Of a stretch of 64,000 bases of DNA, positions 35,202-45,998 are shown in pieces. The notes under the pieces were generated by a model. That model saw nothing but the letters and a program-made list of their open reading frames with translations, searched no databases and was not told where the DNA came from. Origin of the DNA: Sphingomonas leidyi (GTDB lineage: Bacteria > Pseudomonadota > Alphaproteobacteria > Sphingomonadales > Sphingomonadaceae); the NCBI RefSeq assembly GCF_011761945.1, contig NZ_JAASQV010000001.1, positions 682,001 through 746,000 of the forward strand, written 5' to 3'. How positions within the stretch are numbered: the first letter of the stretch is position 1; each line of letters begins with the position of its first letter. The position numbers and the translations under genes are program-made.

Positions 35202-35552
35202 CTAGCGTGTCCGGACGATCTCGCAGCCGATGCGCGCATCGGGATAGATGTCGAGCTTCATCGAGCGGACAGTGACGCGGATCACCCGCGGATCCTTCAG
35301 CGCCAGGGCTGCGACCTGCTCGCAAAGCGTCTCCTGCAGCTCGAAATGCCGCGATTCCACAAGCTTGCGGATGCCGGTTCGCAGGAAGTCGTAATCCACC
35401 ACCGCGTCGATCCGGTCCTCCGGCGGCGCGGGATAGCGGCAGGTCATCGCGACGTGCAGCGTCACGCGCTGGGGGGCGGCCCGTTCCTCGGGATGGATGC
35501 CCAGGCCCATCGCCACTTCGAGCCCGTCGAGCAGGATGGCATACTCAGCCAT
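35202..35552 (-). CDS. folB: Dihydroneopterin aldolase
   Basis: FolB converts dihydroneopterin to 6-hydroxymethyl-dihydropterin and glycolaldehyde in folate synthesis. The 116-residue product has the family LDGLEVAMGLGIHPEER and the DYDFLRTGIRKLVESRHFELQET region carrying the pterin-binding Glu. It is last in the folE-SDR-folB operon and overlaps the SDR gene by 8 bp. Normal length. Confidence 0.93.
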   Translation of the reverse strand: MAEYAILLDGLEVAMGLGIHPEERAAPQRVTLHVAMTCRYPAPPEDRIDAVVDYDFLRTGIRKLVESRHFELQETLCEQVAALALKDPRVIRVTVRSMKLDIYPDARIGCEIVRTR

Positions 35553-36309
35553 GCGGGCGCTCCCGCCCCTCGAACATCACGTCGCCGTCGCGCTGCAGGA
35601 AGCGCTGGCCGCAATCGACGAAGACATTCTGGCCGGTGATGCTCCGGGCGGTGAGCAGATGCTCGACCGTGGCGGCGATGTCGGCCAGCGCGACGGGGCG
35701 CTGGAGCAGGTTCTGGCGGGCATGCCCGGCGAATTCCTCGGCAGTCTGGTCGAGGCTGGGGAGCGTGAGGCCCGGCGAGACCGCGTTCACCCGGATGCGC
35801 GGCGCGAGGCCGCGGGCGAGCAGTTCGGTCGCAGTGGCGAGCGCTGCCTTGCTGAGCGTGTAGGTCAGGAAATCGGGATTGAGGTTGGCGAGCTTCTGGT
35901 CGAGCAGGTTGACCACGGCGCCCTCATCGAGATCGTCCTGCGCCGCCAGCGCCGAGGCGAGCGCGACGGGAGCGCCGCAATTGACGCGCATGTGCCGGTC
36001 GAGCAGCGCGAAATCGGTGAGGGGCAGGGCGTCCCAGGCGAATTGGGAGGCGTTGTTGACCAGCCCCTCCACCGCACCGCCCAGCCCGTTCCGCGCCGCC
36101 GCGATCAATGCGGGGGCGGTCTCCGCCTCGGCCAGTTCGCCGCTCACTACGCAGGCGGTGCCGCCCTCGGCTTCGATCTGCGCGCGCAGCGCCGCGGCCT
36201 CGCCGGGGGCATGGTGATGGTGGATCGCCACGGCATGGCCGCGCAGCGCCAGCCGGCGGGCGATCGCCGCGCCGATCCGTCTTGCCCCGCCGGTGACCAA
36301 TATCCGCAT
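35545..36309 (-). CDS. folM: SDR reductase of the FolM/pteridine reductase (PTR1) type
   Basis: The 254-residue product has the cofactor motif TGGARRIGAAIA and the active-site run NLLDQKLANLNPDFLTYTLSKAAL. The usual catalytic Ser of SDRs is replaced by Asp (DQ), with YTLSK intact; this Asp-Tyr-Lys arrangement is the mark of PTR1/FolM pteridine reductases. It is embedded between folE and folB with 1-bp (TGATG) and 8-bp overlaps, so it most likely reduces a dihydropterin. Dihydrofolate reductase activity is also possible. Confidence 0.85.
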   Translation of the reverse strand: MRILVTGGARRIGAAIARRLALRGHAVAIHHHHAPGEAAALRAQIEAEGGTACVVSGELAEAETAPALIAAARNGLGGAVEGLVNNASQFAWDALPLTDFALLDRHMRVNCGAPVALASALAAQDDLDEGAVVNLLDQKLANLNPDFLTYTLSKAALATATELLARGLAPRIRVNAVSPGLTLPSLDQTAEEFAGHARQNLLQRPVALADIAATVEHLLTARSITGQNVFVDCGQRFLQRDGDVMFEGRERPHG

Positions 36310-36929
36310 CAATAGCCCATCAGCTTGAGCACTTCCTGGCGGCTGCGCTCGTCGTCGCGGAACACGCCCATCATCCGGCTGGTGACCATGCCGACGCCAG
36401 GCGTGCGCACGCCGCGCGCGGTCATGCAGCCATGCGTCGCCTCGATCACGACGGCGACGCCCTGGGGCCGCAGCTTGTCCCAGATGCAGTCCGCCACCTG
36501 CGCGGTGAGCCGTTCCTGCACCTGGAGCCGGCTGGCGAAGCCGTGGAGCACGCGCGCCAGCTTGGAAATGCCGACGACCCGGTCCTTGGGCAGATAGGCG
36601 ATCGACGCCTTGCCGGTGATCGGCGCCATGTGATGTTCGCAATGCGACTGGAACGGAATGCCGTTCAGCAGGACGATATCGTCATAGCCGCCCACTTCCT
36701 CGAACACGCGGCCCAGGTGATGCGCGGGGTCCTCGTCATAGCCCTGGCAATATTCCTTCCAGGCGCGGGCGACGCGCTGCGGCGTGTCGAGCAGCCCCTC
36801 GCGCCCGGGATCGTCGCCGGCCCAGCGGATCAGCGTGCGGATCGCGTCCGAGACTTCGGCGGGGACCGGAATTTTGGCCGACGGCGCAACGATGTCGCCA
36901 TCTTCGGGCCCCTCGTGATCATGCACCAT
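36309..36929 (-). CDS. folE: GTP cyclohydrolase I
   Basis: FolE opens GTP to dihydroneopterin triphosphate, the entry to pterin and folate synthesis. The 206-residue product has the zinc ligands in SHCEHHMAP and EATHGCMTARG, plus FASRLQVQERLT. Length is normal. It heads a compact three-gene pterin operon with the PTR1-like reductase and FolB. The 221 bp upstream are shared with the divergent TonB-dependent receptor gene. Confidence 0.97.
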   Translation of the reverse strand: MVHDHEGPEDGDIVAPSAKIPVPAEVSDAIRTLIRWAGDDPGREGLLDTPQRVARAWKEYCQGYDEDPAHHLGRVFEEVGGYDDIVLLNGIPFQSHCEHHMAPITGKASIAYLPKDRVVGISKLARVLHGFASRLQVQERLTAQVADCIWDKLRPQGVAVVIEATHGCMTARGVRTPGVGMVTSRMMGVFRDDERSRQEVLKLMGY

Positions 36930-37150
36930 TTTCTTCTCTTCCTCGCGACTTTCGGTCTTTACGCTACGGCATCTGCGGTTCTTGCAGAAACCGAGTGTGG
37001 CTCAACTGTATCTCATCGAGAAAAACGGCGGGAAACTGCGGAGTTCCGGCCCTTATCCCCGTTGACGGGCTGAAAAATGCAGCGTTAGTTTCGCTGGCGA
37101 TAAAAGCAACGCCGTGACCGGTAGGAGCCGGCCGGCGCCCAAGGAGGGGG

Positions 37151-39838
37151 ATGCACCCGATGAAGAAGCTCGACCTGCTCGCGGCGACTGCGCTCACGCT
37201 GTTCCTCGCGACGCCCGCCTTTGCCCAGCAGAAGACGACGACCGCACCCGCCGCGGACGACAGCCAGGAATACACCTCCGCCAACGAGATCGTCGTCACG
37301 GCCACCCGCCGCAACGAGACCGTGCAGGACGTGCCGATCGCGATCACCGCCATCGGCGCCGCGGAGCTGCAGAATGCCGGCGTCGACAATATCCGCGACC
37401 TCGAGCAGCTCGCGCCGTCGATCCAGAGCTCGACCGGCCAGTCCTCGGCCACCGGCACCACCATCTATCTGCGCGGCATCACCACGGGCGGCGACAATCC
37501 GGGCTTCGAGCCGGCGGTCGGCGTGTTCATCGACGGCGTGTTCCGCGCCCGTGCCGGCGTGGCCATCTCCGAGCTGCCCGAGCTGGAGCGCGTCGAAGTG
37601 CTGCGCGGCCCGCAGGGCACGCTGTTCGGCCGCAACACCTCGGCCGGCGCGCTCAGCATCTACACTGCGCTGCCGCAGTTCGAGACCCATGGCTATGTCG
37701 AGGGCACCTACGGCAACTACAATGCCTATGGCGTCAAGGGCGCGATCACGGGCCCGGTGAGCGAGGGCCTCGCCCTGCGCCTCGACGGCAGCTACCGGAA
37801 GCGCGACGGCTATATCAAGGACGCCAATAGCGACCGCCGTTTCAACGACATCGATCGCTGGGCGCTGCGCGGCCAGGCGCTGCTCGACAAGGGCGACGTG
37901 ACCTTCCGTCTGATCGCCGATTATTACCAGACCGACGAAGTCTGCTGCGCCACCGTCTCGGTGGTGCGTGGCGGCCTTGCCCAGGTGATCAACGGGATCG
38001 CGGCGTCGCAGGGCCGGGTCGGCATCTATACCGGCCAGCCCAGCGACCGCATCCAGGCCGCTTCGCCCAATCGCAACTATGGCGAGAAGGTGAAGGACTG
38101 GGGCCTTTCGGGCGAGCTCAACTGGGATCTGGGCGGCGCCAAGCTGACTTCGATCACCGCCTATCGCGACTGGCGCGCACTCCGCAGCCAGGACATCGAC
38201 TTCTCGGGCATCGATCGCGCCTATCGCGATGGCTACAAGACCCGGCTGAAGGACTTCACCCAGGAAGTCCGCCTCCAGGGCTCGGCGTTCGGCGGCGTGC
38301 TCGACTGGCTCGTCGGCGGCTTCTACCTGCACGAGCAGAACGACCTGACCGACACGGTGCGCGTCGGCAACGACGCCAATCTGTACGTCGATTCGGTGTT
38401 CAATGCGCTTGCCGGCCCGTCCTTCGGCGGCAAGGTGCAGTTCTACGGCTCGCTCGGCCCGGCGGTACCGACGCCGGGCGCCGTGTTCCTCAATCCGGCG
38501 GTGCCCAATTCGCTGCCGGCGCTCCAGGCAGTCTATGGCGCCACGCTCGCGCCGCTGGTGGGCTGCTTCCGCGCCCAGGCCGGCACGGCGCCGGGGAGCC
38601 TCTGCGTGATTCCGGGCTTCCCCTCCACGCCGATCCCGGGCCTTGCCGCGCTGGCCGCGTCGCCGCTGCCGGGCGCCGTTGCCGGTCAGGGCAACAACAA
38701 CGACCAGTTCGGCGTGAAGACCGATGCCTTCGCGCTGTTCACGCACAACATCATCAATATCAGCGACAATTTCTCGCTGACCCTCGGCGCGCGCTGGAAC
38801 CATGAGCGCAAGGCGATGAACGCGTCGATCAACAACAACACCGGCAGCTGCACCTTCTTCAACCAAGTGCGCGCGGGCAATCCCGCGGCGACCGCCTATG
38901 CCAACCTGCTCAAGCAGCTCGGTATCTTCAACAACCTGTACCTGCTGAGCTGCAACCCGGCGATCAACACCGAGTTCAACGGCAACTACGCCGACAGCTT
39001 CACCGACGACAAGATCACCGGCACCGTGAAGCTCGCCTACAAGCTTTCGAACAAGCTGCTGATCTATGGAAGCTATGATCACGGCTACAAGTCGGGCGGC
39101 TATAACCTCGACCAGGCGACCTTCGACTCGGTGCTGCTCGGCGGCAACGGCCCGCAGGGCCGCGACCTGCGCTTCGGCGCGGAGACCAACGACGCATTCG
39201 AGATCGGCACCAAGTTCAGCCCGAACCGTGCTTTCTCGCTGAACATCGCTGCCTTCTACATGAACTTCTACAACCTGCAGTCGCTGGTGTTCTCGGGCAA
39301 CAATTTCGTCGTCCAGAACGTGCCCAAGAGCGTTTCGAAGGGTGTGGAGATCGAATCGACGATCCGGCCGTCCAAGAACCTGACCTTCCAGCTGGGCTAC
39401 AGCTATATCGACGCCCAATATTCCAAGTCGAACAACTTCACCGGCACGCCGCTGCAGGGCCAGGAGGGCCGCCAGTTCCAGAACCAGCCGAAGCACACGG
39501 TGACCGGTTCGGTGACCTGGGAGCCGCAGATCACGAGCGGGCTCAAGGGCCTGATCCATATGGATGCGCGCTACAACAGCGAAGTCGACATCCCCTCGAG
39601 CAACCCCGATCCGGTGACCGGCCACACGGCGATCCGCAACGAAGGCTATGGGTTGATCAACGGTTCGATCGGCCTGCAGTCGAACGACGGGAAGATCCGC
39701 GGCGAGGTGTTCGTCGAGAACCTGACCAACACCTTCTACTTCATTTCGGGCTTTGCGGTGCCGGAGCAGACCGGCAACTATAACGGCTATCCGGGCTATC
39801 CGCGCTTCTATGGCGCGCGGCTGCGCTTCGGCTTCTAG
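37151..39838 (+). CDS. Large TonB-dependent outer-membrane receptor
   Basis: The 895-residue product has a signal peptide ending PAFAQ, a plug domain with the TonB-box-like EIVVTATRR (about 43-51) and the signature ERVEVLRGPQGTLFGRNTSAGA, and a 22-strand-type barrel ending ARLRFGF. Several surface-loop cysteines (DEVCCATV, LLSCNPA) are typical of sphingomonad/caulobacterial receptors for plant-derived or other complex ligands; the ligand is not evident. Start may be the ATG at 37151 or at 37160, both near AAGGAGG. A possible promoter lies at 37062-37091 (TTGACG, weak -10). Confidence 0.92.
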   Translation: MHPMKKLDLLAATALTLFLATPAFAQQKTTTAPAADDSQEYTSANEIVVTATRRNETVQDVPIAITAIGAAELQNAGVDNIRDLEQLAPSIQSSTGQSSATGTTIYLRGITTGGDNPGFEPAVGVFIDGVFRARAGVAISELPELERVEVLRGPQGTLFGRNTSAGALSIYTALPQFETHGYVEGTYGNYNAYGVKGAITGPVSEGLALRLDGSYRKRDGYIKDANSDRRFNDIDRWALRGQALLDKGDVTFRLIADYYQTDEVCCATVSVVRGGLAQVINGIAASQGRVGIYTGQPSDRIQAASPNRNYGEKVKDWGLSGELNWDLGGAKLTSITAYRDWRALRSQDIDFSGIDRAYRDGYKTRLKDFTQEVRLQGSAFGGVLDWLVGGFYLHEQNDLTDTVRVGNDANLYVDSVFNALAGPSFGGKVQFYGSLGPAVPTPGAVFLNPAVPNSLPALQAVYGATLAPLVGCFRAQAGTAPGSLCVIPGFPSTPIPGLAALAASPLPGAVAGQGNNNDQFGVKTDAFALFTHNIINISDNFSLTLGARWNHERKAMNASINNNTGSCTFFNQVRAGNPAATAYANLLKQLGIFNNLYLLSCNPAINTEFNGNYADSFTDDKITGTVKLAYKLSNKLLIYGSYDHGYKSGGYNLDQATFDSVLLGGNGPQGRDLRFGAETNDAFEIGTKFSPNRAFSLNIAAFYMNFYNLQSLVFSGNNFVVQNVPKSVSKGVEIESTIRPSKNLTFQLGYSYIDAQYSKSNNFTGTPLQGQEGRQFQNQPKHTVTGSVTWEPQITSGLKGLIHMDARYNSEVDIPSSNPDPVTGHTAIRNEGYGLINGSIGLQSNDGKIRGEVFVENLTNTFYFISGFAVPEQTGNYNGYPGYPRFYGARLRFGF

Positions 39839-39861
39839 AAGTCAGGCTTCGGCCAGGGATG

Positions 39862-39889
39862 GGGGCGCTCCGGGAGACCGGGGCGCCCC
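39862..39889 (+). terminator. Intrinsic terminator of the TonB receptor gene
   Basis: A 12-bp stem (outer arms GGGGCGC and GCGCCCC, inner CCGG/CCGG, one G-T pair, GAGA tetraloop) is followed by TTTCG, 23 bp past the stop codon. Confidence 0.8.
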
Positions 39890-39934
39890 TTTCGTATGCG
39901 GCACCGGGTGGGCGCCTCGAAGCCGCATGCCCCT

Positions 39935-40729
39935 TCAATGGGTAGCGTGCGGCCTGACCGGGCTGTACGCGCCGCTCTCCTGTCCGAAGATCACCCGAAT
40001 GTCCTGCGGATCGCCCTTGCGATCGCAATCGAGCACCACGGCCCGTTCGCCGGTCCAGAGAACGCGTCCGACGCAATCCGGCATGGCGGGCATGCGATAG
40101 AGCGGAACCGTCCCGGAATAGCCGCCGACCTGGTATTTCTGCACGGTATAGGCGATGGTCTGGAAGAGCGTGAACGCTGCGAGCGCGAGCGTTGCCGCGG
40201 CGGTGATTCCCGCGCGCGCAGTCCGGTTCCGTCGAACGCGCAGCGCGGCCTGGCTGAGCAAGCCCACGATCACGACGCCGCCCGTCGAAGCCGCCGCTGC
40301 CGCGCCCTGGTCCGCCTGAGCCCGCGACAGACCCCAGATGCCGAGGACGAACACGAAGCCGGCCAGGCCGAGCGCGATGCGCCACAGCCAGCGCAGCCGC
40401 CCCTGGAAGCCGCCCACGAACCATGCCGCAAGGAACGCGATGGCGAGGGGAATGGTGAAGAACAGAAGCGACAGGCCCGACATCGCGACATCGGCGAATG
40501 TCGCGAGCTGGAGGAAGTTCAAGCCCCAGCGATCGAAGACCGCCTGGTTCGCGAGGATCGACAGCGCGAAGGAAGCGGCTGTCACGACGGAGAAATACTC
40601 GGTCAGCCGCTTGCCCAGCCGAATGCCTTCGGGCCTTGCGGGCGCGGTGTCGAGGGCGGATCCCGCTTCGATATCGTCCAGCCGCTTCGCTGGAGGCGCG
40701 GCGCGGCGTCGGCGTGCTTGTTCCGTCAT
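39935..40729 (-). CDS. Hypothetical multi-span membrane protein (264 aa)
   Basis: Four hydrophobic helices are visible (about residues 46-62, 82-105, 114-134 and 175-192) after a basic, Pro/Ala-rich N-terminus. A soluble C-terminal part follows with VGRVLWTGERAVVLDCD. No family is recognised. The C-terminal region after the last helix could be a small periplasmic or cytoplasmic sensor-like domain. It is isolated: about 110 bp separate it from the TMEM175-like gene upstream, and a terminator lies on the other side. Confidence 0.65.
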   Translation of the reverse strand: MTEQARRRRAAPPAKRLDDIEAGSALDTAPARPEGIRLGKRLTEYFSVVTAASFALSILANQAVFDRWGLNFLQLATFADVAMSGLSLLFFTIPLAIAFLAAWFVGGFQGRLRWLWRIALGLAGFVFVLGIWGLSRAQADQGAAAAASTGGVVIVGLLSQAALRVRRNRTARAGITAAATLALAAFTLFQTIAYTVQKYQVGGYSGTVPLYRMPAMPDCVGRVLWTGERAVVLDCDRKGDPQDIRVIFGQESGAYSPVRPHATH

Positions 40730-40843
40730 GAATCCCCCGAAATAAGTCGAGACCCCTAGCCGGAAGCGCGGGTGCGGGTGAAGCCTTGCATCGGGATCGC
40801 CTACCCGCCTCGAAGATGCGCTACCCGGCGTTCCTTGGGCCCC

Positions 40844-41446
40844 TCACTCCCCGAACAGCGCGTCGATCGGGCTCTTCGGCAGGAACCACAGCACCGCCAC
40901 CAGCGCCGCGCAGGCGAGCCCCGCCCAGGGAGAGGCGAAAGTGAGGGCAATGCCGCTCGCATAGATGGCGGAGGCCACCGCGCCCTTGCGCAAGGTGCGG
41001 TGGTGATAGGCCTGCGCCGCCTCGTCCTGCCGGCCCGTGCGGCGGATCACCGCCTGGAGCCAGACATAGGCAAAGCTCGGCAGCATCATCACGCACATAT
41101 AGACGAGCGCCGCGTCGTGCGTGAAATGCTGCTCGCCCAGATAGGCGGTGGCGAAGGGCACCAGCGAGAGCGTGAAGAGCAGGGCGATATTGGCCCAGAG
41201 CAGATCGTTGGTGATTCGGGTGGCATGGGCGAACATGCGGTGGTGGTTCACCCAGTAGATCGCGACATAGGCATAGCTGAGCACATAGGCGGTGAAGACC
41301 GGCCACAATGCCCAGAGACGTTCCAGGCCATGTTCCTCCGGCGCCTTCATCTCGAGCACCATGATCGTGATGATGATCGCGATCACGCCGTCGGAGAACG
41401 CCTCCACCCGGTTCACGCCGCCACGGCCCTCGTCGGTATCGCTCAT
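40844..41446 (-). CDS. TMEM175-family (DUF1211) potassium-channel-like protein
   Basis: The 200-residue product begins with the family motif RVEAFSDGVIAIIITIMVLEMK, in which FSD forms the start of the pore-lining helix, and has about six membrane helices. Bacterial TMEM175 homologues conduct K+ with low selectivity as tetramers. The second conserved block YVAIYWVNHHRMF is present. Function in this organism is inferred from family only. Confidence 0.9.
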   Translation of the reverse strand: MSDTDEGRGGVNRVEAFSDGVIAIIITIMVLEMKAPEEHGLERLWALWPVFTAYVLSYAYVAIYWVNHHRMFAHATRITNDLLWANIALLFTLSLVPFATAYLGEQHFTHDAALVYMCVMMLPSFAYVWLQAVIRRTGRQDEAAQAYHHRTLRKGAVASAIYASGIALTFASPWAGLACAALVAVLWFLPKSPIDALFGE

Positions 41447-41460
41447 GCTGTGCCCTCATG

Positions 41461-41492
41461 AAAAAACCCTCTCCCGCATGCGGGAGAGGGTT
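41461..41492 (-). terminator. Intrinsic terminator of the ilv operon
   Basis: A perfect 12-bp stem (AACCCTCTCCCG with CGGGAGAGGGTT, CATG loop) followed on the minus strand by a run of six T. It lies about 90 bp beyond the ilvC stop and is the cleanest intrinsic terminator in the window. Confidence 0.9.
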
Positions 41493-41584
41493 GGGGGAAG
41501 GCAATCCCGGCCCGCGCACCATGCGGCCCGTCATGCCCTCCGGATCCTTGCCCTCCCCGCGGACGGGAAGGGACCAAGATTGCC

Positions 41585-43235
<1,651 letters not shown>

Positions 43236-43239
43236 GGGA

Positions 43240-44988
43240 TCAGACCAGCGCCTTGGCTTCGTCGTCCATTTCGCCCGAGACTTCGGCCGATTGGAGCAGC
43301 ATTTCGGTATGGGCGGCGCCCGACGGGATCATCGGGAAGCAGTTGGCGAGCTTGGCCACCCTGCAATCCACCAGCACCGGCCCGTCATGCGCGAGCATCT
43401 CGGCGATGCCGGCATCGAGCTGGTCGCGCGTCTCGATGCGGACGCCCTTCCAGCCATAAGCCTCCGCGAGCTTCACGAAATCGGGCAGCGCGTCGCTGTA
43501 GCTCTCCGAATAGCGCGACTGATAGGTCAGCTGCTGCCACTGGCGGACCATGCCCATATATTCGTTGTTCAGGATGAAGATCTTGACCGGCAGGCGATAC
43601 TGGGTCGCCGTCGCCAGCTCCTGGATGTTCATCTGGATCGAGGCTTCGCCGGCGATGTCGATCACCAGCGCGTCCGGATGGCCCAACTGGGCGCCGATCG
43701 CGGCCGGCAGGCCATAGCCCATCGTCCCCAGGCCGCCCGAAGTCAGCCATTTGTTGGGGTCCTCGAAGTCGAAATGCTGGGCGGCCCACATCTGGTGCTG
43801 GCCGACTTCGGTGGTGACGATCGGCGCCCTGTCCTTCGTGGCTTCCCACAACGCCCGGATGGCACGTTGCGGCATGATGACCTTCGGATCGGCCTCCTGG
43901 AAATCCAGGCAGTGGGTCTGGCGCCAGCCCAGGATGCGGTTCCACCATTCGGACAGGTCCGGACGGGGGTGCTTCCGGCGTTGATACGCATCGATCATCG
44001 CCTGGATCGCCCGGCCGACGTCCGCCACGATGGGCAGGTCGACGCGGACGTTCTTGTTGATGCTCGACCGGTCGATATCGACATGGATCTTCGCGCTGTT
44101 CGGCGAAAAGGCATCGAGGCGGCCGGTGACGCGGTCGTCGAAACGGGCACCCAGGGCGATGATCAGATCGGCCTTGTTCATCGCCATATTGGCTTCGTAG
44201 GTGCCGTGCATTCCCAGCATTCCCAGCCACTTCTCATCCGAGGCGGGGAAGGCGCCGAGGCCCATCAGCGTCGAGGTGACCGGCGCGCCGGTGATCTCCG
44301 CGAGCTGGCGCAGCAGGCGCGCGGCTTCGGGGCCCGAATTGATGATCCCGCCGCCGGTGTAGAAGATCGGGCGCTCGGCCGCAGCCAGCATGTCGACCGC
44401 CCTCTCGATCGCCGCCGCATCGGGCTCGACCTGCGGGCGATAGGTCTTGTGCGAGATCGGGGCGTTCTCGCCGCGCCGCGCAGTCGCGACCTGGACGTCC
44501 TTGGGGATGTCGATCACCACCGGGCCCGGGCGGCCCGAAGTGGCGATGTAGAAGGCCTCGCGGATCGTCGGCTCGAGCCGGGCGGGGTCCTTCACCAGAT
44601 AATTATGCTTCGAGCAGTGGCGCGTGATGCCGACTGTGTCCGCTTCCTGGAAGGCATCGGTGCCGATCAGGCCCGTCGGGACCTGGCCGGTGATGACGAC
44701 CATCGGGATCGAATCCATCAGCGCATCGGTGATGCCGGTGACGGCGTTGGTCGCGCCCGGGCCCGAAGTGACGAGGACGACCCCCGGCTTGCCGGTGGCG
44801 CGGGCATAGCCCTCGGCCGCATGGGTCGCCGCCTGTTCGTGGCGGACAAGAATATGTTTGATGCGATCCTGCTTGAAGATGGCATCGTAGATCGGAAGCA
44901 CCGCGCCGCCGGGATAGCCGAACACGACTTCCACACCGAGATCGCACAGCGTCTCGATCAGGATGTCTGCTCCACTCTTCTCGGTCAC
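43240..44988 (-). CDS. ilvB: Acetolactate synthase large catalytic subunit
   Basis: IlvB is the ThDP/FAD enzyme that makes acetolactate and acetohydroxybutyrate. I choose the GTG at 44988, with GGAGG 7 bp before it, giving 582 residues (TEKSGADILIETLCDLG); a GTG at 45021 has no ribosome site. The cofactor glutamate is in VRHEQAATHAAEGYAR. The ThDP motif reads GEASIQMN, with Glu where most family members have GDG, followed by ILNNEYMGMVRQW. I believe the GE form is usual in sphingomonads. It heads ilvBNC. Confidence 0.95.
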   Translation of the reverse strand: MTEKSGADILIETLCDLGVEVVFGYPGGAVLPIYDAIFKQDRIKHILVRHEQAATHAAEGYARATGKPGVVLVTSGPGATNAVTGITDALMDSIPMVVITGQVPTGLIGTDAFQEADTVGITRHCSKHNYLVKDPARLEPTIREAFYIATSGRPGPVVIDIPKDVQVATARRGENAPISHKTYRPQVEPDAAAIERAVDMLAAAERPIFYTGGGIINSGPEAARLLRQLAEITGAPVTSTLMGLGAFPASDEKWLGMLGMHGTYEANMAMNKADLIIALGARFDDRVTGRLDAFSPNSAKIHVDIDRSSINKNVRVDLPIVADVGRAIQAMIDAYQRRKHPRPDLSEWWNRILGWRQTHCLDFQEADPKVIMPQRAIRALWEATKDRAPIVTTEVGQHQMWAAQHFDFEDPNKWLTSGGLGTMGYGLPAAIGAQLGHPDALVIDIAGEASIQMNIQELATATQYRLPVKIFILNNEYMGMVRQWQQLTYQSRYSESYSDALPDFVKLAEAYGWKGVRIETRDQLDAGIAEMLAHDGPVLVDCRVAKLANCFPMIPSGAAHTEMLLQSAEVSGEMDDEAKALV

Positions 44989-45067
44989 ATCGGCCTCCGT
45001 TGGTTGCAGTGCAAAACGCACCGCCGAAGGGCGCTGCTACCTGCACGAAAACTACGCGTCAAGCCGC

Positions 45068-45097
45068 ATTATAGCAATTTTGTTTCGAATCGCTCAA
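45068..45097 (-). promoter_or_regulatory. Sigma-70-like promoter of ilvB
   Basis: On the minus strand TTGAGC (45092-45097) and a perfect TATAAT (45068-45073) are separated by 18 bp. They overlap the last codons of miaA and would start ilvB transcription about 70 bp before its GTG. A canonical -10 is unusual in this GC-rich DNA. Confidence 0.55.
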
Positions 45098-45998
45098 CGA
45101 GTCTGTTCGTTTGTGTCTCTCCCGTGCGTTCCCATTCGGGTGGGGGCTGGCGGCGGAACCAGGTGTACTGGCGCTTGGCGTACTGGCGGGTGGCGAGCGA
45201 GCCGGCGAAATGCGCCTCGTCCATGTTGCTCTCGCCCTGGAGCGCCAGGCCGATCTCGCGCACCCCGATCGCGCGCAGCACCGGTGCGTCGTCCGGCACG
45301 TCGGTGCGGGCGAGCAGCGCCTCGACCTCTCGCTGCGCCACCTGGACCATGTGGCGGAAGCGGCGGTCGATCCGGTCGGCAAGCCAGGTCTTGTCGGGCA
45401 GCAGGATCAGCGCGGCGATGCGCACCTCGCCGCCGATGCCGCCGTGACGCTGCGCCTGCCATGCGCCGAGCGACTTGCCGGTGGAGCGGACGACTTCGAG
45501 CGCGCGCGACACGCGGGCGGTATCGGCGGGCTTGAGCCGTGCGGCGGTCTCGGGGTCGAGCCGCGACAGCTCGGCATGCGCATCGGCGACGGCCATGGCG
45601 CGGACCGCGGCGCGGACTTCCGGATCGATCTCGGGCACCGGCGCGATCCCTTCGATCAGGGTGCGCAGATACATGCCGGTGCCGCCGACCAGGATGGGGA
45701 GGCGGCCCGCCGCATGCGCCTCCGCGATCGCGCCGCGCGCCTCGGCCGCCCAGCGCGCGGCGGAATAGGCATCGGCGCCATCGACATGGCCGAACAGGCG
45801 GTGCGGCGCGCGCTTCTCCTCCTCGGCGGTGGGGCGGGCGGTGAGCACGCGCAGATCCGCATAGACCTGCATCGAATCCGCGTTGATCACGATGCCGCGA
45901 TGCTTCTCGGCCAGCGCCAGCGCGAGCGCGGACTTGCCGCTCGCGGTCGGCCCTGCGATGAGCGCCACCAAAGGCAGGTCAGGGGATCCGATGTTCAT
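45069..45998 (-). CDS. miaA: tRNA dimethylallyltransferase
   Basis: MiaA adds a dimethylallyl group to A37 of tRNAs that read UNN codons. The 309-residue product has the P-loop GPTASGKS (16-23), the catalytic region [23 protein letters not shown], and the C-terminal zinc-free swinging part [14 protein letters not shown]. The ATG at 45998 overlaps the start codon of divergent serB, so the upstream control region of each lies in the other's coding sequence. Alternative TTG/GTG starts about 9-10 residues in are possible. Confidence 0.94.
   Translation of the reverse strand: MNIGSPDLPLVALIAGPTASGKSALALALAEKHRGIVINADSMQVYADLRVLTARPTAEEEKRAPHRLFGHVDGADAYSAARWAAEARGAIAEAHAAGRLPILVGGTGMYLRTLIEGIAPVPEIDPEVRAAVRAMAVADAHAELSRLDPETAARLKPADTARVSRALEVVRSTGKSLGAWQAQRHGGIGGEVRIAALILLPDKTWLADRIDRRFRHMVQVAQREVEALLARTDVPDDAPVLRAIGVREIGLALQGESNMDEAHFAGSLATRQYAKRQYTWFRRQPPPEWERTGETQTNRLVERFETKLL

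Noticed and set aside
36930..37150. Cobalamin or other riboswitch upstream of the TonB receptor
   Set aside because: I looked for B12-box-like conserved segments and saw none; only a weak promoter and a short GC hairpin are present.
37085..39625. 846-codon open frame on the minus strand
   Set aside because: It lies opposite the TonB-dependent receptor, which has signal peptide, plug and barrel; the minus frame is an Arg/Val/Gln-rich shadow.
43625..43680. IlvB ThDP motif with Glu (GEASIQMN) as an inactivating change
   Set aside because: The gene is intact in a complete ilvBNC operon, and the GE form is, from memory, common in sphingomonad IlvB proteins; a family alignment would settle it.
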